Positions 1 to 8,859 of a stretch of 64,000 bases of DNA are shown here, in pieces. The notes under the pieces are model-generated. The model saw only the letters and a program-made list of their open reading frames with translations. It was not told the DNA's origin and searched no databases. How positions within the stretch are numbered: the stretch's first letter is position 1; every line of letters starts with the position of its first letter. Source of the stretch: Paenibacillus sp. Soil766 (GTDB lineage: Bacteria > Bacillota > Bacilli > Paenibacillales > NBRC-103111). The DNA is taken from positions 53,747 through 117,746 of the forward strand of contig NZ_LMSJ01000024.1 in NCBI RefSeq assembly GCF_001428105.1. The letters run 5' to 3'. The translations under genes were made by a program, and so were the position numbers.

Positions 1-1
1 C

Positions 2-64
2 AATGGCAGCAAAAAAGTTACAGTACGGACGGATACAGGCTATGTTGAGGTTAAGGGTAGATAA
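2..64 (+). CDS. C-terminal end of an unidentified protein (partial)
   Basis: Only the last 20 codons lie in the window. They read NGSKKVTVRTDTGYVEVKGR followed by TAA at 62-64. A terminator follows directly, which supports this as the real reading frame. The alternating hydrophobic/polar pattern suggests a beta-strand-rich C-terminus, as in bacterial beta-solenoid or adhesin-like domains, but the fragment is too short to assign a family. Confidence 0.5.
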   Translation, partial: NGSKKVTVRTDTGYVEVKGR

Positions 65-105
65 TACTCCTGTTTTTATCAGGTACACATCGTTTTTCCA
101 GCAAG

Positions 106-133
106 AGCCGATTCTAAGGAGTCGGCTTTTTTT
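106..133 (+). terminator. Rho-independent terminator
   Basis: A nine-base-pair stem (AGCCGATTC / GAGTCGGCT, with one G-T pair) and a TAAG loop are followed by seven T. It ends the gene that enters from the left edge. Confidence 0.8.
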
Positions 134-165
134 CTCGTTCATAAGGAAATAGTTTGAATGATTAT

Positions 166-224
166 TATTTTGTCGAAAAAGAAGGAGTTAAGTCATACAT
201 CCCCGAATATACAAAATTATTCAG
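166..224 (+). repeat. Shared upstream element, copy A
   Basis: This 59-nt stretch matches 1078-1136 at equal length. The first 17 bases, TATTTTGTCGAAAAAGA, are identical. The last 18 bases (207-224) match at 16 positions, including AATATACAAAAT and a terminal CAG. The middle is degenerate. Each copy lies just upstream of a separate plus-strand gene. The function is not known to me: it could be a protein-binding site, a promoter or an RNA leader. Confidence 0.6.
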
Positions 225-288
225 TTATCCCCTGTATTTATCCAAAAGAAAAGGATACTGTATAAGAAAAAAGAGAAGAGGGGCAACA

Positions 289-924
289 TTGAAAAAAAGT
301 AGAGAAATTCGAGAAGAAGCAAGAAAAGCATTGAAGGGGAATTGGTTTGCAGCCGTTGGGTTGTATCTGATTACCATTCTAATCACAATTCCTTTTGGGG
401 TTGGCAGTAGTTTAACTGAAAACGGTGAGCATTACGTATTATCTATCTTGTTTAGTTTGGGATCCATCCTTCTTTCCGTTATTATATCCACAATTGTATC
501 AACGTACTTTCTTCATGTAGCTAGACAACAGAAACTTGGGTACGCCGACTCGTTCTCATTTGCATTTAAAAATTTCTGGCCATTTTTCAAGTTGACTTTA
601 CTAATGGGGCTTAAAATATTGGCTTGGACACTGCTATTTATCATTCCGGGTATCATTGCTTCTTTACGCTACTCGCAAGCCATATACATTAAGCTAGACC
701 AACCAGAATTATCTTCATCGAGAGCCATACGGCTTAGTTCGGAGATGATGAAAGGGTACAAGTGGAAATATTTTTGTTTAGCACTTAGTTTTATAGGCTG
801 GGCACTATTAGTTCCATTTACTTTATTTATCGGAGCATTATGGCTTGGTACTTATTATAATACAGCGCGAGCGGTATTCTACGATATCTTGAATGCGGAC
901 AGATTAACTAAAATAACATCATAA
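289..924 (+). CDS. DUF975 family integral membrane protein
   Basis: The protein looks like a member of the DUF975 family of multi-pass membrane proteins of unknown function. I chose the TTG at 289 because it follows GAAGAGGGG at a proper distance and because the product then begins KKSREIREEARKALKGNW, the usual family N-terminus. The frame is open back to a TTG at 154, but that part overlaps the shared upstream element and looks non-coding. The product is about 211 residues with four or five hydrophobic segments (for example around residues 21-40, 57-80, 106-130 and 165-190) and the family-like stretch FIIPGIIASLRYSQA. It stands alone between terminators. The family is confident; the role is unknown. 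Confidence 0.8.
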   Translation: MKKSREIREEARKALKGNWFAAVGLYLITILITIPFGVGSSLTENGEHYVLSILFSLGSILLSVIISTIVSTYFLHVARQQKLGYADSFSFAFKNFWPFFKLTLLMGLKILAWTLLFIIPGIIASLRYSQAIYIKLDQPELSSSRAIRLSSEMMKGYKWKYFCLALSFIGWALLVPFTLFIGALWLGTYYNTARAVFYDILNADRLTKITS

Positions 925-944
925 AGACAACAAACGCAACAGAT

Positions 945-990
945 AAAGCTCCTCTCGAGCATCCAATGGATGACGGGAAGAGCTTTTTTA
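945..990 (+). terminator. Rho-independent terminator of the DUF975 gene
   Basis: The outer stem AAAGCTC/GAGCTTT and inner stem CATCC/GGATG are followed by six T. Bases 969-992 are identical to 2994-3017, the right arm of the terminator after the next gene. Confidence 0.75.
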
Positions 991-1077
991 CGATTTTCTA
1001 TTGTATAAATCATGTGATATGACTTTGTAATGTCGAAATTTATGAGAAACATGGTTTTCGTTTCCTCGAATTGTAAA

Positions 1078-1136
1078 TATTTTGTCGAAAAAGAGGGATT
1101 ACAATGATTAGCAAGAATATATACAAAATAATACAG
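1078..1136 (+). repeat. Shared upstream element, copy B
   Basis: This is the second copy of the element at 166-224, with the same length and the same conserved ends. It ends about 20 nt before the chemoreceptor start codon, whereas copy A ends 64 nt before its gene, so the distance to the start codon is not fixed. The region 925-1156 holds nothing else beyond the terminator and this element. Confidence 0.6.
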
Positions 1137-1156
1137 AAAGTAGGTAAATTAACCAT

Positions 1157-2902
1157 ATGTTAAAAAGTTTTCAGATGAACATTCAGATGAAGATTGTGAC
1201 AACATCTCTGCTTTTACTACTTATCCCCATTCTCATCCTCGGCAGTATCTCCTACTATGTTTCTTCCAATGTCACGAATTCCTTGATCGAAAAAGACTTA
1301 CGGAATGCCGTGCAAATGTCTATCCAACTGATTAAATCCTTCGATGATTCTGTTAAGTCGGGGAATATAACCAAGGAAGAAGCGCAGGAAAAAGTGAAAA
1401 TATGGATGCTAGGTCCTAAAAGCGATGGGAAAAGACCGATCAATCCCAAGATTGATTTAGGTGAAAATGGATATTTCTTCGTCCTTGATAACAAGGGAAC
1501 CGAACTTGCACACCCCTCGTTGGAGGGCCAAAACATTTGGGATAAGAAATCGAATGATGGTCAACTTTTCATCCAAGACATGATTCAAAAAGCAGAAAAT
1601 AACGGTGGATTTACGACCTATATGTGGCCACTGCCCGGCGGTTCCACGAAAGAAGCTATGAAAATTACCTATGCGGAGAAGGACCCACTGTGGGGATGGG
1701 TTGTGGCAGCCGGCTCCTATATGCAAGATTATAACGCTGGACAAACGGACATGTTGAATACGATCATAATTACTTTTGTCATTTGTTTGTCAGTCGGTCT
1801 GCTGGTCCTCATCCTCTTCGCTAGACATATCTCTAAGCCTCTCGTCCGAGTAGAACGTCAAGCCAGTCAGATTGCGACAGGCAATTTATCGATAGCAGAT
1901 TTGAATGTGATTAATCGTGATGAAATCGGCAAGCTGGCCCGATCTTTCAATCAGATGAAAGCCTATATCAAGCAACTCGTGTCGCAAGCAAGCTTAAGCT
2001 CCGGCGCCTTAAATGAGGAATCTAAGCAAGTCTCACATTCGCTGGATCAAATGGCACAAGCAGCGAATCACATTTCTTCTGTGATGCATGGTGTAGCAGC
2101 TAGTACTAACACTCATGCACTTCATGTCGTGGAAAGCTCCTCCGCTATGAAAGAATTGTCCGATAGCATACTGCAGGTCGCATCCAGCTCTTCTATTGCC
2201 TTCGATTTATCCGAAAACACGGCATTTGAAGCGGAAAAGGGAAATGCCTATATTCAGCAAGCCAATGCACAAATGCAGGTCGTTAGCTCAACCATGGACA
2301 ACCTGTCTACTATCATCGACTTACTGCGTGATCGCTCCCAGCAGATTGGTGAAATCGTGTCGATCATCTCCGACATCTCGTCACAAACGAACCTCTTGGC
2401 TTTGAATGCATCGATTGAAGCAGCACGTGCCGGAGAACATGGCAAAGGGTTCGCCGTGGTCGCTGGAGAGGTTAAGAAGCTTGCGGAGCGCTCCAAACAG
2501 TCCTCGGAGCAAGTCACAGAGCTGATCGAGGGTATCCAAGGTGACATCCTCGGAGCCGTAGATACCATGCACAAAGGTGACCAAGAAATCTCATCCAGCG
2601 TAGGGACGCTGCAGGAAACGGGGTTCGCTTTTGAACGCATTCACAGCGCTGTTAAGCAGGTGCTGGGGCAGGTACAGCAAGCAGCCTCAGAAGCTGATCG
2701 CATGTCAGCTACCTCTCAACAGATCATGTCATCCTTATCCGAAATGGAGAATTCTGCCGCCCAATCCGCAGGTACCGCACAAACCATATCCGCTTTGACC
2801 GAAACACAGCTATCCAGCATCGACGGCATCTCATCCTCTGTGAAAAACTTAAATGACATGTCAGCCCAATTGCAGGATGTTATTCAACAATTTAAGGTAT
2901 AG
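1157..2902 (+). CDS. Methyl-accepting chemotaxis protein with Cache sensor and HAMP domain
   Basis: This is a 581-residue transmembrane chemoreceptor that would pass ligand signals to CheA/CheW. In order it has a first membrane segment at about residues 12-35, an extracellular single-Cache-like sensor at about 36-195 (with FVLDNKGTELAHPSLEGQN and DPLWGWVVAAGSY), a second membrane segment at about 203-222, a HAMP domain at about 223-275 and the signalling domain from about 300 to the end. The hairpin tip at about 411-447 carries the diagnostic LLALNASIEAARAGEHGKGF. The ATG at 1157 is preceded by AGTAGG; a second ATG six codons on is possible. The ligand cannot be told from sequence; small carboxylates are common for this sensor type. 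Confidence 0.93.
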   Translation: MLKSFQMNIQMKIVTTSLLLLLIPILILGSISYYVSSNVTNSLIEKDLRNAVQMSIQLIKSFDDSVKSGNITKEEAQEKVKIWMLGPKSDGKRPINPKIDLGENGYFFVLDNKGTELAHPSLEGQNIWDKKSNDGQLFIQDMIQKAENNGGFTTYMWPLPGGSTKEAMKITYAEKDPLWGWVVAAGSYMQDYNAGQTDMLNTIIITFVICLSVGLLVLILFARHISKPLVRVERQASQIATGNLSIADLNVINRDEIGKLARSFNQMKAYIKQLVSQASLSSGALNEESKQVSHSLDQMAQAANHISSVMHGVAASTNTHALHVVESSSAMKELSDSILQVASSSSIAFDLSENTAFEAEKGNAYIQQANAQMQVVSSTMDNLSTIIDLLRDRSQQIGEIVSIISDISSQTNLLALNASIEAARAGEHGKGFAVVAGEVKKLAERSKQSSEQVTELIEGIQGDILGAVDTMHKGDQEISSSVGTLQETGFAFERIHSAVKQVLGQVQQAASEADRMSATSQQIMSSLSEMENSAAQSAGTAQTISALTETQLSSIDGISSSVKNLNDMSAQLQDVIQQFKV

Positions 2903-2927
2903 GGCGGTTTCCTGCCAAAGTAAAATG

Positions 2928-3014
2928 AAAAAGCTCTTCTCCTTCATCCACATAGTAATATTCCTTTTAAATAGACAAGGATATTACCATAATGATGACG
3001 GGAAGAGCTTTTTT
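2928..3014. terminator. Bidirectional terminator between mcp and argH
   Basis: Outer arms AAAAAGCTCTTC and GAAGAGCTTTTTT enclose a further hairpin (AATATTCCTT / AAGGATATT). T runs occur on both strands, so it can stop both the chemoreceptor and the convergent argH transcript. Its right arm repeats 969-992 exactly. Confidence 0.75.
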
Positions 3015-3036
3015 ACGTGTCTAATTGAAAATAAAC

Positions 3037-4452
3037 TTATTTGCTTTTCTCTAAGAAATCATGCAACCATGCCTGCGATTCCGCCAGCACCTGCTCTGCG
3101 CGACCAATGGCCTCGCTCACTTGATTGCTCGCCGTACCGCCGAACACATTACGTGCGTTCACGACTTGCTCAGGTTGAAGAACGGCATAAATATCGGACT
3201 CGAACATCTCGGAGAAAGTTTTGAACTCCTCGATGCTCATATCGAGCAAGTATTTCTTGTTCTGGATGCAATACAGAACTGTTTTGCCAATCACTTCGTG
3301 CGCTTGACGGAAAGGAAGCCCCTTGTTCACTAGGTAATCCGCAATGTCCGTTGCGTTCGAGAAATCTTGATTCACAGCTTGGCGCATGCGCTCTGTGTTC
3401 ACTTTCATCGTGGACACCATCGGAGCAAACAGTTGCAATGCGCCTTGCAGGGTACGAACCGTATCAAACATGCCTTCTTTGTCTTCCTGCATGTCCTTGT
3501 TGTACGCCAGCGGCAGCGACTTGAGTACGGTCATCAGACCGAACAAGTTGCCATAGACGCGGCCTGTTTTACCACGGACAAGCTCCGCTACGTCCGGGTT
3601 CTTCTTCTGCGGCATGATCGAGCTGCCGGTGCAGAACGCATCATCGAGTTCGATGAACGCGAACTCGGTCGAAGACCAGAGCACCATTTCCTCGCTGAAG
3701 CGAGAAAGGTGCATCATGATCATGGACGCGTTGGAGAGGAACTCCAGGATGAAATCGCGGTCACTGACCGCATCCAGGGAGTTCTCGTACACGCGTCCGA
3801 ACCCGAGCTGCTCCGCTACGAAATGGCGGTCGATCGGGAAGGTCGTGCCCGCGAGCGCGCCAGCGCCGAGCGGCAGCATGTCTACGCGCTTGTAGCTGTC
3901 CTGCAAGCGCTCAAGGTCACGCTGGAACATGCTGACGTAAGCCATCAGATGGTGCGCGAACAAGATCGGCTGCGCACGCTGCAGATGCGTATACCCAGGG
4001 ATAATCGTATCAAGATTAGCCTTCGCTTTCTCAAGTAGAGCTTCCTGCAGCTTGATCAGCAAGCCCACGAACTCAACCACGCGCTTGCGCAGGTAGAGAT
4101 GCATGTCTGTTGCCACCTGATCGTTGCGGCTGCGGCCCGTGTGCAGCTTGCCGCCGACAGGACCGATCAGGTCGATCAAGGTTTTCTCGATATTCATATG
4201 AATATCTTCATTCTGAATCGTGTATTCTAGCTCGCCGCGGCGAATCATAGCCTGCACTTGCAGCAAGCCGTCTTTGATTTTCTCTACATCTTCAGCAGGG
4301 AGAATCCCGCATTTGCCCAGCATCGTCACATGCGCCAGACTGCCTTCGATATCTTCCTCAGCCAGCTCTTTGTCGAATGTAATGGAAGCCGTATATTCCT
4401 CAACCAATTGGTCGGTTTGTTTCGTGAAACGTCCACCCCAAAGCTTAGACAC
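3037..4452 (-). CDS. argH: Argininosuccinate lyase
   Basis: ArgH splits argininosuccinate into arginine and fumarate, the last step of arginine synthesis in the cytoplasm. The 471-residue length is normal for the fumarase/aspartase superfamily. The signature GSSIMPQKKNPD lies at about residue 276, and the N-terminus MSKLWGGRF is typical. It is the last gene of the argCJBDFGH series, 108 nt after argG. It converges on the chemoreceptor and shares a terminator with it. Confidence 0.97.
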   Translation of the reverse strand: MSKLWGGRFTKQTDQLVEEYTASITFDKELAEEDIEGSLAHVTMLGKCGILPAEDVEKIKDGLLQVQAMIRRGELEYTIQNEDIHMNIEKTLIDLIGPVGGKLHTGRSRNDQVATDMHLYLRKRVVEFVGLLIKLQEALLEKAKANLDTIIPGYTHLQRAQPILFAHHLMAYVSMFQRDLERLQDSYKRVDMLPLGAGALAGTTFPIDRHFVAEQLGFGRVYENSLDAVSDRDFILEFLSNASMIMMHLSRFSEEMVLWSSTEFAFIELDDAFCTGSSIMPQKKNPDVAELVRGKTGRVYGNLFGLMTVLKSLPLAYNKDMQEDKEGMFDTVRTLQGALQLFAPMVSTMKVNTERMRQAVNQDFSNATDIADYLVNKGLPFRQAHEVIGKTVLYCIQNKKYLLDMSIEEFKTFSEMFESDIYAVLQPEQVVNARNVFGGTASNQVSEAIGRAEQVLAESQAWLHDFLEKSK

Positions 4453-4526
4453 CGTGTATGACTCCTCTCAACTTTCCAAATTTCTTACGGCAAGGCACAC
4501 ATCCGCGCCGCTCTGAATAGCCCAAA

Positions 4527-4547
4527 GGCTTTCCTCGAGGGAAAGCC
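4527..4547 (-). other. Hairpin between argG and argH
   Basis: GGCTTTCCT and GGGAAAGCC form a nine-base-pair stem around a three-base loop. No T run follows on the minus strand, so it is more likely an mRNA stability or processing hairpin than a terminator. This is inferred from structure alone. Confidence 0.45.
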
Positions 4548-4560
4548 AGTAGTTAAGCTC

Positions 4561-5799
4561 TTATTTCTTCGCGTTTTGTTCCACGCCGGAACCAACTTTC
4601 AAGCGCAGTGCATTCAAGCGGATAAAGCCTGTTGCATCGCCTTGATCGTAAGCTTTCGTAGGATCCGCTTCCATCGTAGCGATATCCGGATTATATAGGG
4701 AAACTGGGCTTTTCACGCCAGCGCCGATTACGTTACCTTTGTATAGTTTCAAGCGAACTGTACCGGATACGTTCTTTTGGCTCTCGGACACAAGCGCTTG
4801 AATCGCCAAACGCTCAGGTGCGAACCAGAAGCCGTTATAGACAAGAGATGCATATTTCGAAATTAAGGAATCACGAAGGTGCATAACGTCGCGGTCCATC
4901 GTCAAGGATTCCATTTTGCGGTGAGCGGTGAAAAGAATCGTACCCCCCGGTGTCTCGTACACGCCGCGGCTCTTCATACCGACGAAACGGTTCTCAACCA
5001 TGTCCACACGGCCAATACCGTGTTTGCCGCCAAGTTCGTTCAACGTTTCCATCACTTCAAGCGGGGAAAGCTGAGTGCCATTAATCGCTACGCAATCACC
5101 AGCTGCGAACTCAAGCTCGATGTACTCTGCTTGGTCTGGCGCATCCTCTGGGTCTACGCTGAGCACGAACATGTCTTTGTTGGACGTTGCAGACGGATCA
5201 AACCATGGATCTTCCAACATGCCGCTCTCGAAGGAGATGTGCAGCAAGTTGCGGTCTGTCGAATAAGGCTTCGCAGCGGATGCCGTTACTGGAATGTTAT
5301 GCTTCTCTGCGTAAGCTATCATTTCTGCGCGACCCGGGAACTGCTCGCGGAACTCTTCCAAACGCCAAGGCGCGATCACGGAAATCTCAGGCGCAAGCGC
5401 CGCTGCCGTTAGCTCGAATCGCACTTGGTCGTTACCTTTACCGGTTGCGCCGTGAGCAATCGCTGTTGCGCCTTCAGCGCGAGCGATTTCAACCATGCGC
5501 TTCGCGATCAAAGGACGCGCGATGCTCGTGCCAAGCAGGTATTGCCCTTCATATAGAGCAGCCGCTTGGAACATCGGGTTGATGAAATCTTTCGCGAACT
5601 CAGCGCGAAGATCGTCGATGTAGATTTTGGATGCGCCGGTTGCCAATGCTTTTTCTTCCAAACCGTCAAGCTCATCCTTTTGCCCAATATCCGCTGTGAA
5701 TGCAATGATTTCTGCGTCGTACGTTTCTTTTAACCATTTGAGGATAACTGATGTATCCAACCCGCCTGAATAGGCGAGTACGATTTTTTCCTTAGCCAT
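4561..5799 (-). CDS. argG: Argininosuccinate synthase
   Basis: ArgG joins citrulline and aspartate with ATP to give argininosuccinate. The protein is 412 residues, the usual length for type 1 enzymes. It begins with the ATP-pyrophosphatase loop AYSGGLDTSVILKWLKE at residues 9-25. Other conserved stretches include GATGKGNDQVRFELT and EFREQFPGR. It lies between argF (39 nt upstream) and argH, in the same direction, as expected for one operon. Confidence 0.97.
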   Translation of the reverse strand: MAKEKIVLAYSGGLDTSVILKWLKETYDAEIIAFTADIGQKDELDGLEEKALATGASKIYIDDLRAEFAKDFINPMFQAAALYEGQYLLGTSIARPLIAKRMVEIARAEGATAIAHGATGKGNDQVRFELTAAALAPEISVIAPWRLEEFREQFPGRAEMIAYAEKHNIPVTASAAKPYSTDRNLLHISFESGMLEDPWFDPSATSNKDMFVLSVDPEDAPDQAEYIELEFAAGDCVAINGTQLSPLEVMETLNELGGKHGIGRVDMVENRFVGMKSRGVYETPGGTILFTAHRKMESLTMDRDVMHLRDSLISKYASLVYNGFWFAPERLAIQALVSESQKNVSGTVRLKLYKGNVIGAGVKSPVSLYNPDIATMEADPTKAYDQGDATGFIRLNALRLKVGSGVEQNAKK

Positions 5800-5838
5800 G
5801 TCTACGCTTCGCTCCGTTTCTACACTCTCATTTATAAT

Positions 5839-6798
5839 CTATATCATTGTCGCGGCCATAATGGCCTTTTGCGCATGAAGACGATTCTCTGCTTGGTCAA
5901 AAATAATGGAATGCGCGCCGTCGATAACACCCTCGCTCACTTCTTCCCCGCGATGTGCAGGCAAGCAGTGCATGAACAAGTAATCCTGCTTCGCATATTT
6001 CACGAGAGCTTCGTTAACTTGGAAGTTTTTGAACGCGATTTCCCGCTCCTGCTGCTCCGCTTCTTGACCCATGCTCGCCCATACATCCGTGTAGATGATG
6101 TCTGCATTCTCAATCGCTTCGCGCGGATCGTTCGTCACGAGCAAGCTTCCGCCGGATTGTGCCGCATTTTCCTTGGATTGACGGATCACTTCTTTATCGG
6201 ACTCATAGCCCTCTGGGGAAGCCACCGCGAAATCCATCCCTAGCTTACTAGCGCCCATCATCAAGGAGTGCACCATGTTGTTGCCATCGCCGATATAGGC
6301 GACTTTGATGCCTTTCAAGCGGCCTTTTTTCTCCAAAACGGTCTGATAATCCGCCATAACTTGGCAAGGGTGCGCATGGTCAGTTAATCCGTTAATAACG
6401 GGCACTGTCGCCCCGCGCGCCAAATCGATCACCTTGCGGTGCTCGTACGTACGAATCATGATTCCGTCCAAATAACGGGACAAGGTTTGAGCGGTATCCC
6501 ATACCGTCTCTCCGCGGCCCAGCTGCAAATCATTTTTGCTCAAGAAAAGCGCTTGACCGCCAAGTTGGTACATCCCTACTTCGAAGGAAACACGCGTACG
6601 CGTGGAGGATTTCTCAAAAATCATGCCCAGCGTTTTACCAGCTAGTACCGCATGAGGCTCTCCCACCTTCTGCTTGCGTTTCAACTCAATCGCGTATTGA
6701 ATCAGATACTCCAATTCTTCCGCTGTATAATCAATCAAAGCAAGAAAATCCTTGCCCTTCAACTGGGCAGCCAGTTCCTCTTGGACCGTGCTATTCAT
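5839..6798 (-). CDS. argF: Ornithine carbamoyltransferase
   Basis: ArgF transfers a carbamoyl group from carbamoyl phosphate to ornithine, giving citrulline. I chose the ATG at 6798 (319 residues) because it lies nine bases after AGAGAGG; a TTG three codons upstream is too close to that site. The carbamoyl phosphate motif SSTRTR, the DHAHPCQ motif and the ornithine-side FMHCLPAHRGEEV are all present. It follows argD by 30 nt. Confidence 0.96.
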   Translation of the reverse strand: MNSTVQEELAAQLKGKDFLALIDYTAEELEYLIQYAIELKRKQKVGEPHAVLAGKTLGMIFEKSSTRTRVSFEVGMYQLGGQALFLSKNDLQLGRGETVWDTAQTLSRYLDGIMIRTYEHRKVIDLARGATVPVINGLTDHAHPCQVMADYQTVLEKKGRLKGIKVAYIGDGNNMVHSLMMGASKLGMDFAVASPEGYESDKEVIRQSKENAAQSGGSLLVTNDPREAIENADIIYTDVWASMGQEAEQQEREIAFKNFQVNEALVKYAKQDYLFMHCLPAHRGEEVSEGVIDGAHSIIFDQAENRLHAQKAIMAATMI

Positions 6799-6828
6799 GT
6801 CATCCAACCTCTCTACAATTAACTTCGG

Positions 6829-8025
6829 TTAGACACCGCTGATCGTGGATGCCTTCTGGGAGAGGACACCGCACACCACATCTAACGCTTGATCTAAATC
6901 TTCTTGCGGTATTGTTAACGCTGGCACCAAACGAATCACGTTAGGTCCTGCTGGGATAACCAACACACCTTGCTTATGAATTTCGCTAATGATTTCGGCA
7001 CTCGGCTGTGTACATTCAATTCCAATAAGAAGGCCGATACCACGAATGCTTTTCACTAACGGATTGCCCGCCAGCTTGCTCTCTAGCTTCTTCACTGTAT
7101 ACGCGCCTAACTCTGCTGCACGCTCTGGCAATTGATTATCGAGAATGGTACTTAATGTAGCATGAGCCGCTGCCGTTGCAATTGGTGTACCACCGAACGT
7201 GGAACCGTGACTGCCTGCGCTGAACGCATCTGCCAAGTACCCTTTAGCCAGCATCGCCCCGATTGGGAAGCCACCGCCAAGACCTTTAGCTAATGAGAAA
7301 ATGTCCGGCTCTACGCCATAATGCTCATAGGCAAAAAGCTTACCCGTACGCCCTACGCCCGTCTGGATTTCATCTGCGATCAGGAGTAGATTGTGCTCTT
7401 TGCATAGTGCAGCCAATTGTTTCACAAACTCTGGATCCGCCGGCAATACGCCGCCTTCCCCTTGCACGAACTCGAGCATAACCGCACAAGTACGGTCGTT
7501 CACGAGTCTGCGAACAGACTCAATGTCGTTAAAATCGGCATAGACGAAACCTTCTGGAAGTGGAAGGAAGCCTTCCTTTACTTTGTCCTGGCCTGTCGCT
7601 GTTAATGTAGCAATCGTACGCCCATGGAAGGACATGTTGAACGTGATAATCTCGTAGCGACCGTTGTTCAGCACTTTTTGCGAGTAGCGACGTGCGATTT
7701 TGATCGCAGCCTCGTTCGCTTCCGCTCCTGTGGAACAGAAAAACACAGCATCCGCACAGCTATTGTCCGTCAATAAGCCAGCCAATTTTTCCTGATTCGG
7801 AATATGAAATAGATTACCCACATGCCATAGCTGATCCAGCTGTTCGATCAATTTCTCTTTTACCCCTTGAGGCGCATGCCCGAGAGCCGCAACTGCGATC
7901 CCGCTCATCACATCGATGTATTCCTTGCCCGTGTCATCCCACAGTCGGCTGCCTTCACCTTTCACTAGCGTAATTGGATATCTGGCGTAGGTTGGAAATA
8001 ACGAGCTTTTCCCTTGTTCTGTCAT
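6829..8025 (-). CDS. argD: Acetylornithine aminotransferase
   Basis: ArgD is a class III pyridoxal-phosphate aminotransferase making N-acetylornithine from N-acetylglutamate semialdehyde. The second ATG (8025) is preferred since AAGGAGG lies eight bases before it, giving 398 residues. The cofactor lysine lies in SLAKGLGGGFPIGAML, and LLIADEIQTGVGRTGK carries the conserved aspartate. The gene order argB-argD-argF places it in arginine synthesis. Confidence 0.95.
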   Translation of the reverse strand: MTEQGKSSLFPTYARYPITLVKGEGSRLWDDTGKEYIDVMSGIAVAALGHAPQGVKEKLIEQLDQLWHVGNLFHIPNQEKLAGLLTDNSCADAVFFCSTGAEANEAAIKIARRYSQKVLNNGRYEIITFNMSFHGRTIATLTATGQDKVKEGFLPLPEGFVYADFNDIESVRRLVNDRTCAVMLEFVQGEGGVLPADPEFVKQLAALCKEHNLLLIADEIQTGVGRTGKLFAYEHYGVEPDIFSLAKGLGGGFPIGAMLAKGYLADAFSAGSHGSTFGGTPIATAAAHATLSTILDNQLPERAAELGAYTVKKLESKLAGNPLVKSIRGIGLLIGIECTQPSAEIISEIHKQGVLVIPAGPNVIRLVPALTIPQEDLDQALDVVCGVLSQKASTISGV

Positions 8026-8055
8026 GTACATTCCCTCCTTATAGGGTTAATTAAA

Positions 8056-8847
8056 TTACCGTACAATGCGCGTGCCGATGCCTTCGCCTTTCAGCACTTT
8101 ACTTAACACGTTCGGTTCGGAACCGTTCACGATAACCACTTCCTGCACTTGCCCTTGTATACAAGCAATCGCTGCACGAACCTTCGGGATCATGCCGCCA
8201 TAGATGTCGCCACTTGTAATCATTTCTTCAATTTGCGCTACGCTGACGACAGGGAGCACTTGCTTCTCGCCATCCACAACTTTCATGATGCCAGGAACAT
8301 CGGTCACAACAACCATCTGCTCCACGCCAAGATGAGAAGCCACAGCACCAGCCGCTGTATCAGCGTTAATGTTGTAGCGTTGTCCGCCATCTGCGCCTAG
8401 TCCTACCGGTGCGATTACCGGAATGTAACCCATTCCGACGATGCCTTGAATCAGCTCCGCATTCACCTTCGTCACATCGCCTACAAGACCAACTTCATGG
8501 CTGTTCGCTACCGGCTTCGCTTCGATTAAATGTCCATCCACACCGGACAATCCAAGCGCCTTCGCGCCTGTTAATTGAATACGGCGTACGATTTCTTTGT
8601 TAATCTGACCGGATAGCACCATTTCAACTACATCGAGCACCGCTTCAGAAGTTACCCGCAGCCCGTTTACGAAGCCAGACTCAATGCCTAGCTTTCCTAA
8701 CGTATCCGAAATCGCAGGACCGCCGCCGTGAACGATGACTGTTACGATACCCTCAGCTTGAAGCCGCTGCATGTCTTCAAAAAAACTTGTTGGCAACGCT
8801 GCAAGCGTGCTGCCTCCGCATTTCATCACAAAGCAATTGTTCCCCAC
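8056..8847 (-). CDS. argB: Acetylglutamate kinase
   Basis: ArgB phosphorylates N-acetylglutamate, the second step of the acetyl cycle. The 263-residue protein has the amino-acid-kinase glycine motifs MKCGGSTL near the N-terminus and IVHGGGPAISDTLGKLG. It uses a GTG start at 8847 seven bases after AGGGGGA. It lies 12 nt after argJ and 30 nt before argD. Confidence 0.96.
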   Translation of the reverse strand: MGNNCFVMKCGGSTLAALPTSFFEDMQRLQAEGIVTVIVHGGGPAISDTLGKLGIESGFVNGLRVTSEAVLDVVEMVLSGQINKEIVRRIQLTGAKALGLSGVDGHLIEAKPVANSHEVGLVGDVTKVNAELIQGIVGMGYIPVIAPVGLGADGGQRYNINADTAAGAVASHLGVEQMVVVTDVPGIMKVVDGEKQVLPVVSVAQIEEMITSGDIYGGMIPKVRAAIACIQGQVQEVVIVNGSEPNVLSKVLKGEGIGTRIVR

Positions 8848-8859
8848 TGCTCTTCCCCC

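Noticed and set aside
154..288. N-terminal extension of the DUF975 gene from the TTG at 154
   Set aside because: It overlaps the shared upstream element, is not similar to the family N-terminus and has no ribosome site; the TTG at 289 fits better.
3367..4038. A 223-codon open frame opposite argH
   Set aside because: It is a mirror of the argH frame in GC-rich sequence, with no ribosome site and a composition unlike a real protein.
4220..4516. Open frames on the plus strand opposite the arg, secA and fliD genes
   Set aside because: All are antisense shadows of strong minus-strand coding genes without their own translation signals.
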